Source of the DNA: Lunularia cruciata
Lineage: Eukaryota; Streptophyta; Marchantiopsida; Lunulariales; Lunulariaceae
Length of the DNA: 64,000 nt
Assembly: GCA_948567375.1 (NCBI GenBank)
Contig: OX419757.1
Coordinates: forward strand, 75,578,001-75,642,000
Direction: 5' to 3'
The notes under the pieces are model-generated. The model did not search any database and had not been told where the DNA came from. It worked only from the letters and a program-made list of their open reading frames with translations. Shown here piece after piece: positions 57,112 through 64,000 of this stretch; the stretch's first letter is position 1; each line of letters begins with the position of its first letter. The translations under genes were made by a program, and so were the position numbers.

Positions 57112-57249
57112 TTGGGATGTGAGGGGTTGTGGTTTTGCAGGTATGGGGAGATATGGAGAGGAGTATCATGTGTTACTATCATTATTCTTGTGCTAGCCAT
57201 GGCTACACCTCCCCATGTGGGGCTGCTTAGAGTGGCTCAGGATACACCA

Positions 57250-57312
57250 TGCCTAATGTATCACAAACATTTTACCTTACAAGGAGTAAAAACACATATG
57301 AGAAGGATGCAC
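57250..57312 (+). pseudogene. C2H2 zinc finger of the non-LTR element
   Basis: CLMYHKHFTLQGVKTHMRRM H: C-x2-[Y for C]-x11-H-x4-H. One zinc ligand is lost. Such fingers at the N-terminus recognise the DNA target. Confidence 0.75.
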
Positions 57313-57877
57313 AAGGACTATGATTGGACCATTTGGGATGCCCACATGAGGCAAGCAATCACATCAATGGCAGTGACAATCATAACAACAACAAGGATTA
57401 CACACACTTCTTCTATTCCATTGTTGATTGCTCTAGGGATATAGATCAAGTCATGGGAGTGGTTAGCTTCTCAGGCGGGTTACATTTTGAAGTTTTTGGA
57501 GACTAGTTTTCCATGTCCACATATATTCCATAGGCTACCCCGCATGCTCTATGATGAGGCTAGACATGCTTTCTTCCTACCACTTGATTGTTTGGCACGT
57601 GATCCTTTGGATGAGTTAGCATGGTTCCTATTCCCTTACTCCCTCGATGGTGTCTTTGTTATGCTAGAAGGGGACGTGCGGGCATAGAGAGGTGGTTGTT
57701 AGATTTTGTCAATTCCGAGAGTGGGATTGGACGGCCCTTCAAGAGGAGTCTATTAGATCTACACGTTTTAGGGGACAAGTTTCACCATAGGATACCATAG
57801 TGTCCACTCAATTATGATGGTGTAGGACATTTGGTCAGGCGGGAGAGTTTAGTAGAGCAGCATGAGCGTTACACCCT

Positions 57878-58760
57878 TTGTCTATGGTGAGTCCTACTGA
57901 TGAGACTATCTTTTCCTTATGCTCACTACATCCTATAGCAGTAGAGGGACTACCATTAGAGGTCTTAGATTATCAACCTAAACAATCTTTATGTCTTGAT
58001 AGGTCACTTTTTGCACAACCATTGTGCACTACCCCTTGCCTTTCCTCAAGAGACTTGTCAAGGATGGTTTATGAGCACCTTAGAGATTTCTTTCAGGCAT
58101 ATGATCCTTCTAGTGGTTTTACCAAGTTGTTTCAAGTGGTTGTAGCAATAGCAAGAGGAGACATTCCTATATCTATTTTTCAAGTGTTAGGTGCTAGTCA
58201 ACTTCTTTAGATGGAGAAGGGACATAGGGGGCATAAGAATGATTGTTATTAATGAGATATTTTTGCATTTGGTCAATCATACCATTGTCCTTTAGCATCA
58301 TTCTCACTTTTCATAGCATCTCAGTCCACATGAGTTTAGAGTAGCTACACCAGGAGGATGTGAGGCTATATCTCTAAGCATTAGGGCACTCCTAGATATC
58401 CATCCGGAGTGGGTTGTCCTATAGGTGGATGTTGAGAATGATTTTAATAGCATCTCATGGGCATCCATCTTTGGAGAGCTTAGGGAGGCTGGTAGATCCT
58501 TGGTAAGTCTTATTCCTTTTTTGTGGTCTTTTAATAGCTCTCTTGCTTCCCTTTACTACTAACACGGTGGTTCATATGAGGAAGTCATCATTTTGGAGTA
58601 AGCTGTTGGTACATGTCAGGAAGATCCTTTAAGGGGACCCTTATTTGACATGGCTCATATTAGAGCTCTCTTGTCTACTACTTTGGCCATGCCAAGTTGT
58701 GTATTTCCCTCCTTGATAGATGATACACACATCATGGGCCTTTGACCATTTGACTACTAA
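57878..58760 (+). pseudogene. Reverse transcriptase of the non-LTR element
   Basis: After LPLEVLDYQPKQ and MVYEHLRDFFQAYDPSSGFT (N-terminal block), motif A is VDVENDFNSI (58425-58454), motif B is GTCQEDPLRGPLF (58608-58646, normally GTRQGDPLSG), and motif C is SLIDDTHI (58710-58733, normally FADD). Both Asp of motif C and the Asp of motif A are kept. Six in-frame stops lie between 58210 and 58745. Confidence 0.87.
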
Positions 58761-58989
58761 GCTACATCTAGTAGGCTTGAGAGTCAAGGTGTCAAAGTGT
58801 AGGGCATGGTACCCTTTAGGTATTCCTCCCCACCTTGAGCTTCCATAGGAATGTATTACATTTACAAATGGACTACATGCTCTTGGAGTGCCAATAAGAT
58901 CCGAGGATTTTGTCAAATGCTTCTTAGATGCTGCCTTTGAAGAGGATGTTCTCCATGTGGATGACCTTTTGTTACTAGGAGATCCGTAG

Positions 58990-59240
58990 GTGGTATTTTT
59001 TATACTCTCCTCTAGTATTTCTTGTCAATTGTCCTACCTCATCCATATAATTCCTCCCTCTTTGTCCTTCCTATCACGTCTAAGAGCCTTTGATAGGAGG
59101 ATTATGGGAATCTTTGGTGATATTATTGGACCATGGACATTTGAGTGTGTGATAGGGGATTTTGCATGTAGATAGACAACTCTACCAATCTTATGTGGAG
59201 GGGTTGGCTTGCTATCTATAGAGGAGACTGCACCTATAGC
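58990..59240 (+). pseudogene. Thumb region of the non-LTR element
   Basis: IIPPSLSFLSRLRAFDRRIM and CGGVGLLSIEETAPIALLG fit the thumb/connection segment (LPxxxGGLGL) found after RT in RLE-type elements. One stop. Confidence 0.7.
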
Positions 59241-59478
59241 ACTTTTGGGTAGTTGAGCTCTCTTGGCACTCTACTTTCCTCTCATTTTGTGGATGTTGAT
59301 AGCCCGGTCTTGGAGACTTCTATGATAGAGGTGGAAGGAGGATCCTTTTCTCTCCAGATGTTATTGCAATAGATGAGAGATAGTCTATCCCCATTGGCAT
59401 GAGAGGACTTTTCATCTTTTGCTTCATTATTGTCAGATTGGACTAGAGGTTTACAGTCTTCCTTGATGGAGTGACAAT

Positions 59479-60027
59479 GTGAGCATACACTACATTCTCT
59501 CTTACTTGACTTGTCCATTCCTTAGGTTACTAGAGCACGTCTTTACTCTTGCTCTGGCAAGGGTGCAGGCTCTTGGGATCCTAGCCCGACCGTGCATTAG
59601 GGCATTCCGACTTGCACCAACTACTTTCTCTATAGTGATGAGGTTTCGCCTAGGTTTGGTCCACCCATCTGCATCTTCATTATTCACTTATGAGTGTGGT
59701 TCTACACTAGATGCAACAACAGTTGATATGACATGGTGTCCTTTTGGAGGACAAAGGATAGCTACCCATGATGCTATTAGGGACATAGTGTTTGCTATGG
59801 CACAAGAGAGTGGATACTTGGCTTGGAGGGAGAGTCTGTATGCTTTGCAGATAACACAAGTCAGTGCAGACTTATACTTGGTCCGAGATGATCAGGTGAT
59901 AGTAGCGGATGTCGTGGTTACCAACCCTACACAAGATACAATTTTGGAGGGAGTTATTAACCATCTCCTTGGATGGGTGGCGAGCGCAGTAGCTTGTCGC
60001 AAGGTCTCCAAGTATAGAGGCATGTAG
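59479..60027 (+). pseudogene. Restriction-like endonuclease of the non-LTR element
   Basis: An open frame of about 180 codons. It has RLGLVHPSASSLFTYECGST followed by DATTVDMTWC and PFGGQRIATHDAI, the Cys/His pattern before the RLE (the usual His is Met here). Then ADLYLVRDDQVIVAD (59866-59910) fits the P-D-x12-14-D nuclease motif, with the Pro changed to Ala. The rest is hydrophilic. This domain makes the first-strand nick that primes reverse transcription. Confidence 0.8.
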
Positions 60028-60345
60028 CAAGGTCACCTCTTTGTTCCTCTAGCCTTGGAGTTATATGGAGCAATGGACATGAAGTTTGACACATTTTTCA
60101 TGGAGTGCATGAGAGCTTATCATGTTAGGTGCTAGGGGTTCCACTCTCACTCTCCTCATACTTTGTAGCATATTTTAGACCACATGTGTTCGTTGCTCTA
60201 CAGAGGACAGTGGCTGGTGCAATCCATAGGAGAGCAATCACACTAGGTGATGCTTCTTGGATGGTCCAGTGGTTTGTAGACCACACGACTTGCATAGCTC
60301 GGATATCTTAGGTGTAGTGGGGCAGATTTCTCATATAGATTCTAT

Positions 60346-60434
60346 TGGGGCTTAGCCCCATTTTACCTTTTTCATCTCTCCCTTGTACAGCTTGATGTGG
60401 TCTTCCCATCCTTCATTTTCTTTACGTGGTCGTC
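60346..60434 (+). repeat. R-tail copy 7, directly after the non-LTR element
   Basis: Starts GGGGCTTAGCCCC (a 13-bp near-palindrome), then ATTTTACC, CTCCCTTGTACAGCTTGATG, GTCTTCCCATCCTTC and ends ACGTGGTCGTCC. Near full length and in the sense expected for the 3' tail of the element ending at about 60330. Confidence 0.85.
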
Positions 60435-61908
60435 CTTTCCATTCCCTTCCCAATGGAATGATGACATCTAAAACATCATCCAACTAATGCAAAGATGCAT
60501 TGATTTATATAAAAAGATAATTTATGGAATAAAGGTCCTTCATATGATGTAAAGTCAAGTCTTGAGTGGACTAAGAAACTAGTGGAGATGCTTGTCTCTT
60601 CCTTTGGAAATGTGAAGCAAATTTTACAACTAAGCATATAAAAATTCCTCTAATTAATAAAGCAAATAGCTCTAAATTTTATTACCAAACCCAAGTAGAA
60701 AATAAAACTAATTAATGTTAGATATTTGTTACAAGTCATTACAAGTTTTTATTTGATACAAGTTAGAATTTTTAGTTTGTAAACTCTTTGATTATTTGGG
60801 ACTTTTATTTTATTTTATTTTATTTATCCTCCAAAATTATTATATGAGAATCCAAATTTTCATTTGATAAGATGAAATTTTCGAATGTTAATGTATTTAA
60901 TTTTTTCCATATTATTTTTAAATTAAATATTCTAGAAATCCTATCATCCAATAAAATCCATTTCAATGTGATAATTTTTGCTGATCAATGATTTTGTATT
61001 GTGTCCTCCAATCAATTTTAATATATAGAAATAGTATAAATAGTAGTCAATGTAGTCATATGATAGTCATGACTAGTCAAGAAGTCAAGTAGTTAAGTAG
61101 TCAAGTCATACAGTAGTATAAGTATTAATTTTATATAAGATTATATGTTATATGTTATATTAAGAGTCCAGAATCTCAGTCCAAATGTCCGAGTAGTTCA
61201 AACTAACCGTCTAAATTCCGCAACCTAATTGTCTAACTTCTGATATTGAAATGCCCAAAAGAGTTTGGTCCAAAAGTTTGGAAGAGTCCTGAGATTCAGT
61301 TCAGTTCAATATTAACGGTGTCCGCAAAGTAGAAGCAAGTTTGAGAAAAACTCGCTAGAAATCCACGTGACGGAAACGAAAATCCTGGGATGAAACTGGG
61401 GTCAAAAGAGATGTTGCGATGGGCATGTTCAAGGAAGAGTGATGGCAGATCTTAAAGCGTGAAGGGCGCCGATAACAGGATCCTTGTTCCAGATCAGTAA
61501 TTATGCGTTGGACCACAACACACAGTAACACAAATCTTGAATCTGGCCATGGCTACAGGACTTCGAACACAATGGATATGTAGTGCGTGCCTTCTGGACT
61601 GTTCTGTATCCATTAATAACGATGCAGTGAGGAGGCCCACGATTAACCTAAGCACATCTATAGATACCGACAAGGACAACCGATCGGAAGGAAACAGGGA
61701 CGTATCCGAAATAAAAAGCATATGCCTGGTATGCAGTACAATTGGAGCCTGAGATCGGTGAGCTAAGTAAACATGGAATCGCAATGATGAACGAGCAAAT
61801 ATACAGGAGCCATAGTATCTCTTCATAAAGAGTCCACTAGAGCAAATCACTCGTAAATTGGCGTAAGAGGTATCTAATAATAATCGTCGTTGTGTCAATC
61901 GACACTAT
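60435..61908. other. AT-rich then mixed DNA, no gene established
   Basis: 60.5-61.15 kb is AT-rich with tandem TAGTCAAG-type text near 61070-61120. Two overlapping frames at 61494-61898 (minus) and 61537-61752 (plus) are open but match nothing. No RNA gene seen. Confidence 0.4.
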
Positions 61909-61992
61909 TGGGTTTAGCCCCATTTCATCTTGTATCTTTTATCCTTGTTGTTTCGATGGATCTCCCCATCCTTCTTGATATCATACGGGGTT
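61909..61992 (+). repeat. R-tail copy 8
   Basis: TTGGGTTTAGCCCCATTTC, ATCCTTGTTG, GATCTCCCCATCCTTCTTG, then ACGGGGTTG at the constant end. The upstream CGACACTA also matches copy 5. Confidence 0.8.
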
Positions 61993-62077
61993 GTCTTGTT
62001 CCTATCCGTAACATAGGGCCTAGGGGTGATCTGTTTGCCTAGCTAATAAGCTAGGAGTAGTTCATATTTGGGGAAAA

Positions 62078-62156
62078 AGCGACTGCTAGTGATAACAAGA
62101 AGAATGAAAATACCCAATCAAGCCCTACAAGGAAGAAAATAGGGGGCAAAATGAAG
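62078..62156 (-). repeat. R-tail copy 9 (diverged)
   Basis: AAGCGACTGCTAG at the constant end, AAGAAGAATGAAAATACCCA, ATCAAGCCCTACAAGGAAGA, then GGGGGCAAAATGAAG. The palindromic end is lost. Confidence 0.65.
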
Positions 62157-62289
62157 TCTTATTTGGTAACAGAGTTATTATTTGGCATCTTTCTTGTGCA
62201 CGAAAACCCATTCAATTTACAATGAGGAGCATGACATCACACTTCTTGCGGAGTCTCGGCGTTGGATGTTCGTTTCTAGGTAGAAACAT

Positions 62290-62526
62290 TTAAAATCGAA
62301 TACCATCGATACTTGTGCCTCCACCCAAATTTACTAAGTGGTGTCGGTGCCGTTCGTAGTAGGCCATATCGTCCCGTGCAGTAGGCCATATCGTATATGG
62401 CCTACTGCACGGGAATTGACTGCGTAGTGTATAACCACCTCTTCCATGGCTTCCTCGGACATACTTGATCGCGTTGTCTTGCAGTGGAACCGGTTGAATA
62501 AAATGTAACACAATAGGGGGTTTCAA
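62290..62526 (-). pseudogene. Phytanoyl-CoA-dioxygenase-like fragment
   Basis: Minus strand: PPIVLHFIQPVPLQDNAIKY VRGSHGRGGYTL. The xDNAIKYVRGSH segment is the core of PhyH-type Fe(II)/2-oxoglutarate oxygenases, where the His of GSH binds iron. Only this block is recognisable. After it the frame runs through the 41-bp hairpin at 62373-62413 and becomes meaningless before the stop at 62290. No flanking exon was found. Likely a captured or decayed exon. Confidence 0.5.
62373..62413. repeat. Perfect 19-bp inverted repeat, 3-nt loop
   Basis: CCCGTGCAGTAGGCCATAT (62373-62391), CGT, and the exact complement (62395-62413). A partial extra copy, GTAGTAGGCCATATCG, lies just upstream at 62356-62371. 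Confidence 0.97.
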
Positions 62527-63030
62527 AGTTAGCTTATGTCCAAAACTTCCGTGCAGGAGCTCGTAACAGTTACTCGTAACAGGTGATGTACTTATAAATG
62601 AATATCCTTGTAAAAAAGAATTCCAGGTGGGGTAGGGGCCGGATGGGTTTCAGTCTCAATTTTTTGACATGCGGCCTTATGGTGGAGTACATTAGTAAAA
62701 TCTGGCAACTGATTGGTGGCTTGACTCGAGACAAATGCTACCCATATTATCCTAACCACTTCCTTTGCACTACGCTAAATGGAGAATGATGCAAAGGAAT
62801 TAATGAATTTGAAATAATTCGAAATCAATTCACACTCACTATTCTTGAATAGCGAATAGCTCTTGCCGCAAAGGAGATGGTTCCATGTAGTTTATGGTGA
62901 ATGTGTTAGATATAGAGGATTAAACACGCCGTACCTTGCCTGACATTGCCGCTCATCAGAGCACATAGATAGTAATCCAAGTTTGTGCAAGCAAATTAAA
63001 ATCAAAGTTTGCAAATTTTAGTTCGAAGAT
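62527..63030. other. No gene established
   Basis: Short frames only. Confidence 0.4.
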
Positions 63031-63994
63031 ATGGATAAATCTCACACTCACCTTCAAGACATCAAAGAACAAGGTCAATTTACACAACTCTCTCCTGTCC
63101 GGATTGGATTTCAGGAACTTCTCAAGATGGTTGCATCTGTTCCAATTTATGCAGGCAAGGTATTCCAATATCTGCCAGTAAGGGAGGTTCGGTTGGATAC
63201 AGGAACAAAGTTGGTTCCGGTGGATCAGGGAGTAGCAATAACAAAGCAACTAAAGGAAATGATGATAGATTCAGAATGGTTTCTCACCACTATACCCAAA
63301 TAATGGACTATTTGGATGAACCCAAACATTTCAGTTGGATTCATGGTGGGAATAATAAAAGGCTTGTCCAAGAAAGCACCACATTTGGTTACATGACCAC
63401 TTACTTAGTGAGGCACACAAGAGGATTTCCAATTTTCATGACAAGAGAGACGCTTTACAAAAATGGGCTTCATACATGAAATCATATAAGGATACTTGAG
63501 AATGGAAATATAATTCCATGGGAATTACAAGAAAGACCGCAAGAGGAGATGGCAAACCATCTCTGTCCACATTTTGAGACAATGAATTTAATGTTAGGTG
63601 GTAGGGCAAATATATTTCCACCTACTTTGGTGAGCATTGGTGGTGATATTGAAGATGAGTTCCGTATCATAGATGGAACATGCAAAGTTGGTAGTGAAGA
63701 ATTTGGCCAAAATTCTACACTTGATTCAACATAGATCAGCATCCCAAGCACCTAGAAGCCCTCAAAAGATCACAAAAATAGATTTGAGGAAGAAGGTCTA
63801 TATTGCAAATAAGTGAGTTCAGGTCAAGAGTAGTTCAAGAGTATGACAATCAATGCTTGATGGGGGAAAGTGCAGAGGAAGAGGAAGAGTATCTCCTAAG
63901 GAAAGAAAAAGAGATTCAGTCATTGCAAGGATATTTGGGAGCAAGAAGACTAACACATAAGACCAGCTCCGGAGGAACACCCAATGAAACATGA
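63031..63994 (+). pseudogene. Unrecognised coding-like tract, broken
   Basis: Plus strand: 63031-63303 (LSPVRIGFQELLKMVASVPI, VFQYLPVREVRLDTGTKLVP) is followed, after a frame change near 63290, by 63310-63476 (FSWIHGGNNKRLVQESTTFG, HTRGFPIFMTRETLYKNG), a stop, then HIRILENGNIIPWELQ, LCPHFETMNLMLGGRANIFP, PTLVSIGGDIEDEFRIIDGT to 63734, and an acidic end (EEEEEYLLRKEKEIQSLQGY, from 63803). The text is protein-like over about 900 bp with at least two breaks. I do not recognise the family; retroelement gag-like or a host gene remnant are both possible. It may continue past the window. Confidence 0.4.
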
Positions 63995-64000
63995 GAAACA

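Larger units (their letters stand above)
57112..60330 (+). mobile_element. Non-LTR retrotransposon with C2H2 finger, RT and restriction-like endonuclease, decayed
   Basis: One element in order: C2H2 finger (57250-57312), linker, reverse transcriptase (57878-58760), thumb region (58990-59230), Cys/His segment and restriction-like endonuclease (59580-59960), and a C-terminal extension to about 60300. Elements of this type (RLE clades such as R2, NeSL, Utopia) cut a target with the endonuclease and copy their RNA there. They are absent or very rare in flowering plants. Most of the RT can be read in one frame with scattered stops (58210-58760). Stops and several frameshifts mean it is dead. An R-tail copy follows at 60346-60434. 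Confidence 0.85.

Noticed and set aside
60346-60434. R-tail as a Helitron end, because of the GC-rich hairpin
   Set aside because: The hairpin loop is one base, no CTRR end follows at a fixed distance, and the constant end is at the other side of the repeat.
61494-61898. 134-codon minus-strand frame, with a plus frame opposite
   Set aside because: Neither frame has recognisable content; mutual shadows cannot be told apart from chance.
1-64000. CRISPR array or bacterial operon
   Set aside because: Repeats here are LTRs, tandem duplications and R-tails; none show regular spacers. Introns and retroelements show a eukaryotic genome.

Overview
The window reads as nuclear DNA of a plant-lineage eukaryote. 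Coding exons are separated by GT-AG introns, and the recognisable host genes are plant families: a phospholipase D, an FDSADW-type endosulfine and a LURP-one-related protein. The gypsy elements prime from a TGGTATCA-type site, as plant elements do. A restriction-like-endonuclease non-LTR element and a gypsy element carrying a DNA methyltransferase point away from flowering plants and towards a bryophyte, lycophyte, fern or streptophyte alga. I cannot fix the species.

Layout. From 1 to about 11.5 kb is the gene-bearing arm: the 3' end of a phospholipase D gene (1-977), a three-unit tandem repeat (2264-3019), a very AT-rich tract (about 3.98-5.6 kb), an endosulfine gene on the minus strand (7170-7568) and a LURP-one-related gene on the plus strand (10552-11487). 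From 11.5 to 21.6 kb no gene is certain; one possible internal exon lies at 13195-13380. From 21824 to 28024 is a decayed but structurally complete Ty3/gypsy chromovirus (element 1, minus strand) with two LTRs, a primer-binding site, a near-perfect target duplication and a chromodomain. It split a coiled-coil coding-like sequence. From 28 to 42 kb the DNA is AT-rich and repeat-derived, with one possible last exon at 38202-38391.

From 42011 to 47958 is a second chromovirus (element 2, minus). Its reverse transcriptase is interrupted by a solo LTR of the element 1 family, flanked by a perfect AAATG duplication. From about 48.76 to 55.77 kb is element 3 (minus), the highlight. In coding order it reads gag, CCHC knuckle, aspartic protease, C5-cytosine DNA methyltransferase, reverse transcriptase, RNase H, integrase and a PHD-type zinc finger. 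It is broken by stops, but the motifs are readable. From 57.1 to 60.3 kb on the plus strand is a decayed non-LTR retrotransposon with a C2H2 finger, reverse transcriptase and restriction-like endonuclease. A roughly 85-bp sequence (here called R-tail) lies just after it. R-tail recurs at eight other places with one constant end and ragged other ends, as expected of the 3' tail of such an element or of a SINE that borrows it. The last 3.5 kb holds two more R-tails, a phytanoyl-CoA-dioxygenase-like fragment and a broken, unrecognised coding-like tract.

How the parts fit. The window is a graveyard of retroelements that target or modify chromatin: chromodomain integrases in elements 1 and 2, and a PHD finger plus a DNA methyltransferase in element 3. 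A second theme is a set of near-perfect inverted repeats (14-45 bp arms, loops of 0-13 bp) scattered through non-coding and decayed DNA. Two of them are embedded in element pol genes, which suggests a local inverted-duplication mutational process.
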